A stretch of 64,000 nt of DNA from NCBI GenBank assembly GCA_023433405.1, contig JAEZCT010000019.1, forward strand, positions 1 to 64,000, written 5' to 3'. The notes beneath the pieces were generated by a model. The model was not told where the DNA came from. It ran no database searches and saw only the letters and a program-made list of their open reading frames with translations. The first letter of the stretch is position 1. The number at the start of each line of letters is the position of its first letter. Origin of the DNA: Bacillota bacterium (GTDB lineage Bacteria > Bacillota > Clostridia > Oscillospirales > Ruminococcaceae). Positions 43,472-51,106 of this stretch are shown here, piece by piece. The position numbers and the translations under genes were made by a program.

Positions 43472-43500
43472 TTGACAACACTTTTTAAAGTACTTATAAT
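43472..43500 (+). promoter_or_regulatory. Consensus sigma-A promoter upstream of the chemoreceptor gene
   Basis: TTGACA and TATAAT with a 17-base spacer, all 12 hexamer bases consensus. Start near 43507 leaves a leader of about 300 nt with several hairpins, including GCGTC-GGC-GACGC near 43630 and a T7 tract at 43670. The leader matches no riboswitch that I recognise. Confidence 0.8.
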
Positions 43501-43808
43501 AGTAATCAGCCCAGATATTCTAACAGGATTCTAACAAAGCCTGCTATCTGCCCAAAACAGCTGTGTTAATTTGTTTGAAAATTTGTATTGATATAAATAA
43601 ATATAATTGTGACGGAACAGACAACGGCGTCGGCGACGCACCGTGTATAGGGTGCATTGCAAACCCGTTTTTTTATATTATGCCTGTTTTTCTAAAATCA
43701 CGCCAAGCCATACGACGTTTTTTCTATGCAGCAGACGCGTTGCTCTCCCGCTTGAAAGACTCATACCCAACCAGTCTCTCTTGCAATAATAACTAGGAGG
43801 TGCAGCCG

Positions 43809-45503
43809 ATGACACCCGGTCACACAAAACGCTCGACCCTCAGTAAAAGGCTGAAACGGTACGCCATATTAACCGCTTTTGCAACCACACTTTTGTTTGC
43901 GCTGGCATTTGGTTCTTTTGTACTGTTGGGCAGGCTCGAAATCGAGCTGCCTGTACCGGTGATTGCCATTTTTATGTGGTTGGCATGGGCGTTTCTGTTT
44001 TGGCTGCTCACCCGCCGGTTTATTCGCCCGCTGTATACGGCCTACGACAGGGTTTCTGCGTCGGCATATGAGCTTGCCGCAGGGAACCTGGACGGTGCCG
44101 GGGACCAAGCACAGCAAAAGGAGCTTTCGGAGCTTTCCGAAAGCCTTACGGTACTGGGCAGCCGTCTGGGCGGCTACATACAGGACATCTCTGTCGTGCT
44201 CTCCCGCCTTTCCTCCGGTGACATGATGGTCTCTTTGAACTCCGACGAGCGGTATGACGGCGATTTTACCCCCATTCGCAATGCGCTCAAAAAGATTATC
44301 CTTTCTCTCAACCAAACATTCACGCAAATAAATGTATTGGTGGAGGAGCTGACCAGCGCGGCCGGAAAGCTTGCCCAGAGCGCCGGAACCCTCGCAAAAG
44401 GCTCCGCCAGCCAGTCGGCGGATATTGCCTCACTGACTCAGGTGGTGTCGGAGATTGACCGCCACACGGCGCTCACCGCAGAAAGTGCAAGGCACGCTGC
44501 CCAAGGCGCGCTGACCGCCAAGGAAAAAACCGCCGCGGGCGACGGATACATGCGCGAGCTTTTGACCGCAATGGACGAAATTGCAGCGGCATCGGACGAT
44601 ATCTCATCCATCATCAAGCTCATTGACAGCATCGCGTTTCAGACAAACGTGCTTGCTCTCAACGCCTCGGTAGAGGCGGCGCGGGCAGGCGGCGCGGGCA
44701 AGGGCTTTGCGGTTGTGGCGGGTGAGGTGAAGAACCTGGCATTAAAAAGCGCGGAGGCCGCGAAGCGTACGGGTGCGCTGATTCAAACCTGCACCCAAAA
44801 GATTCGGGACGGTGCCGGGATTGCCGCGCACACCGCCGCGGTATTTGAGGATATCCGCGCGGCGGTGGACTCCACCTCCGCGCTCAGCGAGCAGATTGCG
44901 GCGCTTTCCCAAACTCAGGCAGAGGGCATTCGCAGTACCTCGGTGCTGATTACTGACATCTCGCAGGTGGTGGAATCCAACGCCGCCAATGCCCAAGAGA
45001 CCTCCGCCGTCAGCGAGCTGCTCAATAATCAGGCCGGCTCACTAAAAGAGCTGCTCAGCCGGTTCCGCTTACATTCCGGCGGCGCACAGAACACCGTTAG
45101 CCTCTCTCATATTGACTCGCTTGCCCATTCGCTGATGGACAAGCTCCGGGCGGGCATAAAAAGCACCTCGCGAGACGGCTACGACCAGCTGATGAAGCGG
45201 CTGGTAGACACGGCGCCAAACGTGGAATGTGTGTACATCATCGGCATGGACGGCGTGCAGGTGAGCCACACCGTCATGGGTGCTTCGGCCTCACGTTCAC
45301 TCAGCGAGGATTTTACCCCCGCACAGCCCGGCGATAATCACTTGACCAAGAAGTATTTTAAGAAGGCCTTGCAGCAAAGCGGCGGCGTATACCGCACGCA
45401 GGAGTATGTTTCCGGTGCCACTGGCGGCCTGTGCCGTACCTACGCGAGTGTCTGCGCTGCCGAGCGGGGCAGCGAGGTTGTGTGTGTGGATATGCTGATA
45501 TAG
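43809..45503 (+). CDS. Methyl-accepting chemotaxis protein with C-terminal sensor-like domain
   Basis: 564 residues. Two adjacent transmembrane helices (about 17-38 and 46-65) with almost no external loop, a HAMP-like region (about 66-165), and a signalling domain with hairpin tip SIAFQTNVLALNASVEAARAG near residue 275. Beyond the signalling domain there is an extra ~95-residue domain (about 470-564, NVECVYIIGMDGVQVSHTV ... CRTYASVCAA) resembling a PDC/Cache-type sensor but cytoplasmic. AGGAGG 8 bases before the ATG. Followed by a terminator. Confidence 0.88.
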   Translation: MTPGHTKRSTLSKRLKRYAILTAFATTLLFALAFGSFVLLGRLEIELPVPVIAIFMWLAWAFLFWLLTRRFIRPLYTAYDRVSASAYELAAGNLDGAGDQAQQKELSELSESLTVLGSRLGGYIQDISVVLSRLSSGDMMVSLNSDERYDGDFTPIRNALKKIILSLNQTFTQINVLVEELTSAAGKLAQSAGTLAKGSASQSADIASLTQVVSEIDRHTALTAESARHAAQGALTAKEKTAAGDGYMRELLTAMDEIAAASDDISSIIKLIDSIAFQTNVLALNASVEAARAGGAGKGFAVVAGEVKNLALKSAEAAKRTGALIQTCTQKIRDGAGIAAHTAAVFEDIRAAVDSTSALSEQIAALSQTQAEGIRSTSVLITDISQVVESNAANAQETSAVSELLNNQAGSLKELLSRFRLHSGGAQNTVSLSHIDSLAHSLMDKLRAGIKSTSRDGYDQLMKRLVDTAPNVECVYIIGMDGVQVSHTVMGASASRSLSEDFTPAQPGDNHLTKKYFKKALQQSGGVYRTQEYVSGATGGLCRTYASVCAAERGSEVVCVDMLI

Positions 45504-45612
45504 CAAACTGTACGTCGGTGCGATAGGCGTATCTTACTAATCCCGTTTTATCACGAAGCTGGTATTGTCCGGCGCATATATTCATTAACATCTATATTAA
45601 CCTCAGCCATGA

Positions 45613-45658
45613 AAAGCAGACCTGTACCGCCTTAAACCGGGTACAGGTCTGCTTTTTG
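45613..45658. terminator. Bidirectional terminator
   Basis: AAAAGCAGACCTGTACC and GGGTACAGGTCTGCTTTTT flank a 9-nt loop, between the convergent chemoreceptor gene and the nif-linked MORN-like gene. Confidence 0.9.
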
Positions 45659-45686
45659 GTTTCTCGCAAGTCCCCGCAAATGCGGC

Positions 45687-46658
45687 TTACTTTTGCTTGC
45701 AGTTTGCGCTGCACGAGGCACAGTCGGAGGGAGAGCAGGACTGGTTCTCCTGCCCCAGACCGCTGTAACGCTGGAACACATTAAGCCGCACGGTTTTACC
45801 GTCAAAGCGGTGCTCCTTATCGTCGGTAATTATAAGCTCCTCCGCTTCAAAGCTAATGCGCAGCGGCAGGGTAATCTTGCGGTCGTCATCGAGCGGGTCA
45901 AGCTTTTGCAGGGGGGATAACAGGTGAAACCGCCCGCTCTCCTCGGTAACGCCCACCTGATCGGATACGGTGGCAAGCTTGCGCAATGCGCCATCCTCAT
46001 AAAACCCGAGCGAGTTGTCATCCGCGTGCAGCCCGAGCGCCGCGGGGTCGAATGCAGTTAACGGGCCAAGGTCGGTCATCAGCAGTACCGGCTCGGCTGG
46101 CTCCAGGGTTTTAAGCTTACCGCTTTCGTACAGCGAAAAACCGATTCTGACGGGAATTTCCCCCATGGGTGACTCAATGGTGATAATCTCGCCCGGGAAC
46201 AGGGTGAGGCTTTTGAGCGCGCCGCTCTCATAAAAATGCAAGCCCACAATCTTTGCGCGGAAGGCTGCAAAATCAAACTCAAAGCCAAAGGGTATGGCAA
46301 TCCCCTTTTCCTCATCCTCCGACCAATAGCCGCTCAGCTTACCGTTTAGGGGGAATACCCGCTTGAGCTTGCCGCTCTCGTAAAAGGTTAACAGTTCCGC
46401 CGGAAATTCTCCCATGGGGGTCTCCACCTCGGTCTGCTCCTCCAGCGATACGCTTTTTAGTATCCCCGATGGATAAAACGACACCGACTTATTGTACTTG
46501 CGGCGTACATTCTCCTCCCCGTAAAGCGGCACCAATACACCGCACTCGGTGGGAATGCTGTTCTTTTTACCCAAAATGCAATCCTTCAGCGTTCCGTTTT
46601 CATAATAGTTTTCACGCTCGATACCCTCCAGCGCGAGCTCGCGTGCTGTAATCGTCAT
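45687..46658 (-). CDS. MORN-like repeat protein with four-cysteine tail, nitrogenase-linked (copy 2)
   Basis: 323 residues, paralogue of 2480-3424. Six repeats are visible (NYYENGTLKDC, SFYPSGILKSV, TFYESGKLKRV, HFYESGALKSL, SLYESGKLKTL, GFYEDGALRKL), each a putative beta-hairpin. Shared blocks with copy 1 are VETPMGEFPAELLTFYE and the PLNGKLSGYWSEDEEK region. The tail CSPSDCASCSANC again has four clustered cysteines (CxxxxCxxCxxxC). The ATG at 46658 has GGGA upstream. It follows the AnfO-like gene on the same strand, divergent from nifH. Function unknown; a metal- or cluster-handling role is only inference. Confidence 0.75.
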   Translation of the reverse strand: MTITARELALEGIERENYYENGTLKDCILGKKNSIPTECGVLVPLYGEENVRRKYNKSVSFYPSGILKSVSLEEQTEVETPMGEFPAELLTFYESGKLKRVFPLNGKLSGYWSEDEEKGIAIPFGFEFDFAAFRAKIVGLHFYESGALKSLTLFPGEIITIESPMGEIPVRIGFSLYESGKLKTLEPAEPVLLMTDLGPLTAFDPAALGLHADDNSLGFYEDGALRKLATVSDQVGVTEESGRFHLLSPLQKLDPLDDDRKITLPLRISFEAEELIITDDKEHRFDGKTVRLNVFQRYSGLGQENQSCSPSDCASCSANCKQK

Positions 46659-46874
46659 GGTCTTGTTTCCCTGCCTTTCCGGCGCTTGGCGCCACACACT
46701 GCTGCGGCTGTTTTTTGCCGCCCGACACCCAACCGCATGGCGGATTATGTCTTGTAAGCTGCGTCCCCTATTCCTATCATAAAGCCAGTAAAAATCGTGG
46801 TGCAAAGCGACGGCACTTTTGGTTTTATAACGGGGGCAGTATAAACCATATGTATTGCATTTAGGGCATTATAC

Positions 46875-47492
46875 TCAAACAGAGCACTTCTTGGCAATCA
46901 GGGCGCGGAGATGACCGTCTGACTGTGTGGTTTCAATCGTAATGCCGCCTTCGTTCTCCAGCCACGGGGGCAGATGGTGGCAGATGAGCTCCAGTGTGAG
47001 AAACGGCGTGCTCTCAAAAAAAGGACGCATCGCCTTCTTAGAGGATATCTCCGGGTTTTCCTTTTGCAGCGCGATCAAATCCAGGCGGTAAACGCCGGGG
47101 GTGCCGGTCTCCACAGGGTAGGGCATAACCTGCTCTGTTTCGGTCTTCCTCCGCTCGTCCTCCGCAAGATCCTCCGCCACACCGTTAAGCTCGGCGTCGC
47201 TGAGCTCGGACAGCTCAAAAATCGCAAAGCCCATCCGGTCGAATATGCCGTAGGCTAACCCAATCATACTGCTGCCCGCAAGTACCTTGCACCCTTCCGC
47301 CGCCTCCGCAAGCTCCTTTGCCTTCTGCCTCACCGCCGCCGGGGTATCGAGCGGGTATAGGGACAGGGCAACCTGCCGGACTGCCGACCACCTGCCGTCC
47401 TCCTTCTCATACACCTTCACCCTGCACACCTTTTCAAATTCCGCCAGGTGTTCGAGCGCGTCGGTCAGTACGGCAATCTGAAGATTCACCAT
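46875..47492 (-). CDS. AnfO-like protein linked to the Mo nitrogenase (copy 2)
   Basis: 205 residues, divergent relative of AnfO: LQIAVLTDALEH start, VKVYEKEDGRWSAVRQV, a central Cys strand (AEGCKVLAGSSMIGLAYGIFDRMG) and LTLELICHHLPPWL near the end, matching the LRIQCEHIPKW element of the anf-linked copy. The ATG at 47492 has GGAAAGGA upstream; a longer in-frame start at 47711 would add sequence without homology. First gene of a minus-strand pair with the MORN-like gene, divergent from nifH. Role in Mo nitrogenase unknown. Confidence 0.65.
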   Translation of the reverse strand: MVNLQIAVLTDALEHLAEFEKVCRVKVYEKEDGRWSAVRQVALSLYPLDTPAAVRQKAKELAEAAEGCKVLAGSSMIGLAYGIFDRMGFAIFELSELSDAELNGVAEDLAEDERRKTETEQVMPYPVETGTPGVYRLDLIALQKENPEISSKKAMRPFFESTPFLTLELICHHLPPWLENEGGITIETTQSDGHLRALIAKKCSV

Positions 47493-47667
47493 ATCCGTCA
47501 CGTCCTTTCCAGGCTCCCGACCCAAAGCGGGGTTAGAAGCCGCATTCAAAATAATTATACTGTCGTGTAAGGCGTATGCTTGCCCTGCAACTGCCTTTAA
47601 GACCTTATTAATAAAGCGCGGGGCACAGGAGACCGCAGCCCCTATGCCCCGTTGCATATATGATTCC

Positions 47668-47695
47668 ATTATATTGCTTTTGCCCTCTCCGTCAA
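47668..47695 (-). promoter_or_regulatory. Predicted promoter of the AnfO-like/MORN-like pair
   Basis: On the minus strand TTGACG (47690-47695) and TATAAT (47668-47673) with a 16-base spacer. The leader of about 170 nt includes a CGGGGCA/TGCCCCG hairpin. Confidence 0.6.
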
Positions 47696-47769
47696 GCGCC
47701 AAATAAAACAATGTTGGTTTTGCACAGTTTAGGTCGTTAATTTGCTGCCTACTTTTACAATTGCGTGTA

Positions 47770-47798
47770 TTGTGAATCTGCCCGGAAATCCATATACT
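47770..47798 (+). promoter_or_regulatory. Predicted nifH promoter (sigma-A type)
   Basis: TTGTGA (47770-47775) and TATACT (47793-47798) with a 17-base spacer. Start near 47805, about 20 nt before the first hairpin of the attenuator. No sigma-54 type GG-N10-GC element is seen. Confidence 0.65.
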
Positions 47799-47823
47799 TG
47801 GGACATAGATTTTTTCCGACGGT

Positions 47824-47877
47824 AAGACAAAGGGGTCTTGAACAGCGCAACGGTGCGTTTGTTCAAGGCTCTTTTTT
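47824..47877 (+). promoter_or_regulatory. ANTAR-type dual-hexaloop antiterminator with overlapping terminator, nifH leader
   Basis: Hairpin P1: AAGAC-AAAGGG-GTCTT (47824-47839). Hairpin P2: GCGC-AACGGT-GCGT (47845-47858). Both have 6-nt loops with A at position 1 and G at position 4, separated by 5 nt. The intrinsic terminator CTTGAACA...TGTTCAAG (47837-47867) plus TTTTTT (47872-47877) encloses P2 and shares CTT with the P1 3' strand, so P1 formation and termination are mutually exclusive. This is the architecture recognised by ANTAR proteins such as EutV and NasR. It predicts that nifH operon read-through depends on an ANTAR regulator encoded elsewhere. Confidence 0.8.
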
Positions 47878-47907
47878 CAATTACCCGCAAAAATGGAGGT
47901 AAGATGT

Positions 47908-48729
47908 ATGAGACAGGTAGCAATTTACGGCAAAGGCGGCATCGGCAAATCCACCACTACGCAGAACCTTACGGCAGGCCTTGGTGAAAAGGGCAAGCAC
48001 ATTATGATTGTAGGCTGTGACCCTAAGGCGGATTCTACCCGTCTGATTCTCGGAGGTCTCGCACAGCAGACGGTACTCGACACCCTTCGCGAGGAGGGCG
48101 AGGATATTGACCTCGACCTCGTACTGAAAAACGGCTACGCTGGCATCCGCTGCGTGGAGTCCGGCGGACCGGAGCCCGGCGTTGGCTGCGCGGGACGCGG
48201 CATTATTACCTCAATCGGATTGCTCGAGCGTCTTGGCGCATACACCGAGGACCTTGACTATGTATTCTACGACGTTCTGGGCGACGTTGTGTGCGGCGGC
48301 TTCGCAATGCCTATCCGCGAAGGGAAGGCGCAGGAGATTTACATCGTGGCCTCCGGCGAGATGATGGCGCTGTACGCGGCCAACAACATCTCGAAGGGCA
48401 TTCAAAAGTATGCAAGCACCGGCGGCGTTCGGTTGGGCGGCATCATCTGCAACAGCCGCAAGGTTGACGGCGAGGCCGACCTGGTTTCCGCATTCGCAAA
48501 AGAGCTTGGCTCCCAGATGATTCACTTCGTTCCCCGCGACAACATGGTGCAGCGCGCAGAAATTAACAGAAAAACCGTCATCGATTTCGACCCCTCCTGC
48601 GGTCAGGCGGACGAATACCGCGCACTCGCTTCCAAAATTGACGGCAACGACATGTTTGTCATACCAAAGCCCCTCAAGCAGGAGCGTCTGGAAGAGATCC
48701 TGATGGAGCACGGCATCCTGGACATATAA
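47908..48729 (+). CDS. nifH: Nitrogenase iron protein NifH (Mo type)
   Basis: 273-residue dinitrogenase reductase. P-loop GKGGIGKSTTTQN, [4Fe-4S] ligands Cys94 (GVGCAGRG) and Cys129 (VVCGGF). It transfers electrons to NifDK with ATP hydrolysis and also serves in cofactor maturation. The ATG at 47908 has GGAGG 8 bases upstream. First gene of nifHI1I2DK behind the attenuator. No ADP-ribosylation genes (draT/draG) are nearby; control is expected through NifI1/I2. Confidence 0.96.
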   Translation: MRQVAIYGKGGIGKSTTTQNLTAGLGEKGKHIMIVGCDPKADSTRLILGGLAQQTVLDTLREEGEDIDLDLVLKNGYAGIRCVESGGPEPGVGCAGRGIITSIGLLERLGAYTEDLDYVFYDVLGDVVCGGFAMPIREGKAQEIYIVASGEMMALYAANNISKGIQKYASTGGVRLGGIICNSRKVDGEADLVSAFAKELGSQMIHFVPRDNMVQRAEINRKTVIDFDPSCGQADEYRALASKIDGNDMFVIPKPLKQERLEEILMEHGILDI

Positions 48730-48767
48730 AAATTTAAGCCTTTGATTTTTGAAAGGAGCACAATCAT

Positions 48768-49094
48768 ATGTTACTGGTTAGAGCGATTATTCGCCCAGAG
48801 AAAACCGGCATTGTACTCTCGGAGCTTTTGGCGGCGGGCTTTCCCGCTGTTACGAAAATGGACGTATATGGACGCGGCAAGCAAAAGGGCATTACCGTTG
48901 GCGAGGTTCATTACGATGAAATCCCCAAGGAGATGCTGCTTATCGTGGTAAAGGACGAGGATAAGGACGATGTGGTGAAGGTGATTATGCGCAATGCAAG
49001 AACCGGCGCAAACGGCACCTTTGGTGACGGCAGAATCTTCATCAGCCCCGTGGAGGAGGCTTATACCATCAGCACCGGCAAAGCAGGGTTATAA
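48768..49094 (+). CDS. nifI1: NifI1, PII-family nitrogenase regulator
   Basis: 108-residue PII-like protein with GRGKQKGITVGEVHYDEIPKE in the T-loop region and NGTFGDGRIFISPVEEAYTISTG at the end. Partner of NifI2 in 2-oxoglutarate-dependent inhibition of NifDK. AAAGGAG before the ATG; 38 bases after nifH. Confidence 0.94.
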   Translation: MLLVRAIIRPEKTGIVLSELLAAGFPAVTKMDVYGRGKQKGITVGEVHYDEIPKEMLLIVVKDEDKDDVVKVIMRNARTGANGTFGDGRIFISPVEEAYTISTGKAGL

Positions 49095-49112
49095 GAAAGG
49101 AGGCTCATCATT

Positions 49113-49499
49113 ATGAAAGAGGTCATGGCTTTTATACGCCTTAACATGGTTAACCCCACCAAAGAGGCGCTTGCCAAGGAAGGCTTCCCCTCCTTTTCCT
49201 GCCGCAAATGCTTAGGCCGAGGCAAAAAAGGCATTGATCCCGCCTTATTCCAGGCGGTTGTGGCGTCAGGCGAGCTGCCCTTATCTCCGGTGGGCGAGCA
49301 CCTGACCGAAACGGCACGGCTTATCCCCAAGCGCTTCTTTACCCTGATTGTGGACGACGACCGTGTGGATGATGCCGTTAGGGTCATCATCGGCGTCAAC
49401 CAGACCGGAAACCCCGGCGACGGAAAGATCTTTGTGATTCCCATTGCCGAAACCTATAAGATCAGAACCGGCGAAAACTCGACCGATAAGGTCAATTAA
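49113..49499 (+). CDS. nifI2: NifI2, PII-family nitrogenase regulator
   Basis: 128-residue PII-like protein. The T-loop region (CLGRGKKGIDPALFQAVVASG...) is longer and less conserved than in NifI1, as usual for NifI2; the end NPGDGKIFVIPIAETYKIRTGE is typical. 18 bases after nifI1 and 14 before nifD. Confidence 0.94.
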   Translation: MKEVMAFIRLNMVNPTKEALAKEGFPSFSCRKCLGRGKKGIDPALFQAVVASGELPLSPVGEHLTETARLIPKRFFTLIVDDDRVDDAVRVIIGVNQTGNPGDGKIFVIPIAETYKIRTGENSTDKVN

Positions 49500-49513
49500 G
49501 GAGGTGTCACACT

Positions 49514-51106
49514 TTGGACGCCAAAACCAAAATCTTAGAAAAATACAGCGCAAGGGTTTATAAAAACCGCAAGGAGCATGTAATCCAGATAGAGGAGGCA
49601 CCAAGCTCCCAAAGCATTCAGGCCAATACCCGCACCGTGCCCGGCATTATGACAAACCGCGGCTGCTGCTACGCCGGATGTAAGGGCGTTGTGCTCGCCC
49701 CGCTTAAGGATGTGGCAGTCATCACCCACGGACCCATCGGCTGCGCGTTTTACACCTGGGGCACCCGCCGCCATAAGGGCCGCACAGAGGATGGCAGAAA
49801 CTTTCTTGAGTATTGCTTTTCTACCGACATGCAGGAGCCGGACATCGTATTTGGCGGTGAGAAGAAGCTTAAAAAGGCCATCACCGAGGTGGTGGAGATC
49901 TTTAAGCCAAAATGTGTCATGATCTGCTCCACCTGCCCTGTCGGACTCATCGGCGACGATATTCACGCGGTAGCCTCCTGGGCGGAACAGGAATACGGCA
50001 TTCAGTGCATCGCATTCAGCTGCGAGGGCTATAAGGGCGTCAGCCAGTCCGGCGGTCACCACATTGCAAACAACGGCCTCATGCGCCGCGTCATCGGCAC
50101 CGGCGACTCCACCCCCGCCAAGCGCTACTCGGTTAACATTCTCGGCGAGTACAACATTGGCGGCGACGGCTGGGAGACCTCACGCATCCTAAAGCGCATC
50201 GGCTACGACATCGTATCGGTATTCACCGGCGACGGCAGCTACGAGGAGCTTAAGGTAGCTCACACCGCAAACCTCAACCTGGTGCAGTGCCACCGCTCCA
50301 TTAACTACATCGCCGAGATGATGAAAACCAAGTATAATATCGACTGGATTAAGGTAAACTTCATCGGCATCGGCTCCACCATTAAAACTCTGCGGGAAAT
50401 GGCCGAGTTTTTTGGCGACAAGGAGCTCATGGAACGCACCGAGGCGGTCATTCAGGATGAGCTGGCTGAGATTTTTAGCGATGTGGAGTATTACAAGACC
50501 AAGCTCAAGGGCAAGACCGCGGGTATTTTTGTAGGCGGCTCGCGCTCCCACCACTACCAGAACCTGCTTGCGGATTTTGGCGTGGAAACCATTGTCGCTG
50601 GCTATGAGTTCGCCCACCGGGACGATTACGAGGGCCGCGACGTTATTCCTGACATCAAAGAGGACGCGGACAGCAAGAATATTGAGCAGATTACCGTCTC
50701 CCCCGACCCTGAAAAGTTCCATGTGTTTTTGACCGAAGATCAGCTTGAGCAGCTCAAGGATAAGGTATCTATTGAGCAGTATGCGGGTATGATTAAGGAA
50801 ATGAAGAACGGTGCGCTGGTGGTGGATGATTTTAACCACTTTGAGACCGAGGAGCTGCTTAAGGTTTTAAAGCCCGACATCTTCTTCTCAGGTATTAAGG
50901 ATCGTTACATCGTTCAAAAGTCGGGAATCGCTTCCCGCCAAATGCATTCGTATGATTACAGCGGCCCGTACTCCGGCTTCCGCGGCGCGGTAACCTTTGC
51001 CCGCGACGTTGCCATGAGCCTGTATGCGCCCGCATGGGGTTATATTACCCCGCCCTGGAAGCTTGAGCCCACCCTACAGGGTACCCTGACCGGAGGTGAA
51101 GAATAA
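49514..51106 (+). CDS. nifD: Nitrogenase MoFe protein alpha subunit NifD
   Basis: 530-residue catalytic subunit. P-cluster cysteines Cys51 (NRGCCYAG), Cys77 (GPIGC) and Cys141 (STCPVGLIGDD). FeMo-co ligands Cys259 (LVQCHRS) and His478 (RQMHSYDYSGPYSG). The extra ~50 residues around 370-430 (DADSKNIEQITVSPD...) correspond to the insertion characteristic of clostridial NifD. TTG start with GGAGG 9 bases upstream. Overlaps nifK by one base. Confidence 0.96.
   Translation: MDAKTKILEKYSARVYKNRKEHVIQIEEAPSSQSIQANTRTVPGIMTNRGCCYAGCKGVVLAPLKDVAVITHGPIGCAFYTWGTRRHKGRTEDGRNFLEYCFSTDMQEPDIVFGGEKKLKKAITEVVEIFKPKCVMICSTCPVGLIGDDIHAVASWAEQEYGIQCIAFSCEGYKGVSQSGGHHIANNGLMRRVIGTGDSTPAKRYSVNILGEYNIGGDGWETSRILKRIGYDIVSVFTGDGSYEELKVAHTANLNLVQCHRSINYIAEMMKTKYNIDWIKVNFIGIGSTIKTLREMAEFFGDKELMERTEAVIQDELAEIFSDVEYYKTKLKGKTAGIFVGGSRSHHYQNLLADFGVETIVAGYEFAHRDDYEGRDVIPDIKEDADSKNIEQITVSPDPEKFHVFLTEDQLEQLKDKVSIEQYAGMIKEMKNGALVVDDFNHFETEELLKVLKPDIFFSGIKDRYIVQKSGIASRQMHSYDYSGPYSGFRGAVTFARDVAMSLYAPAWGYITPPWKLEPTLQGTLTGGEE

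Noticed and set aside
43507..43800. Cyclic-di-GMP riboswitch upstream of the chemoreceptor
   Set aside because: The conserved GGGCAAACC and GGGACGCAAAGCC blocks of the class I motif are absent, and no class II pseudoknot pattern was found.
47700..47907. Sigma-54 / NifA control of nifH
   Set aside because: No TGGCAC-N5-TTGC element or TGT-N10-ACA activator site is visible; a sigma-A promoter fits with 17-bp spacing.
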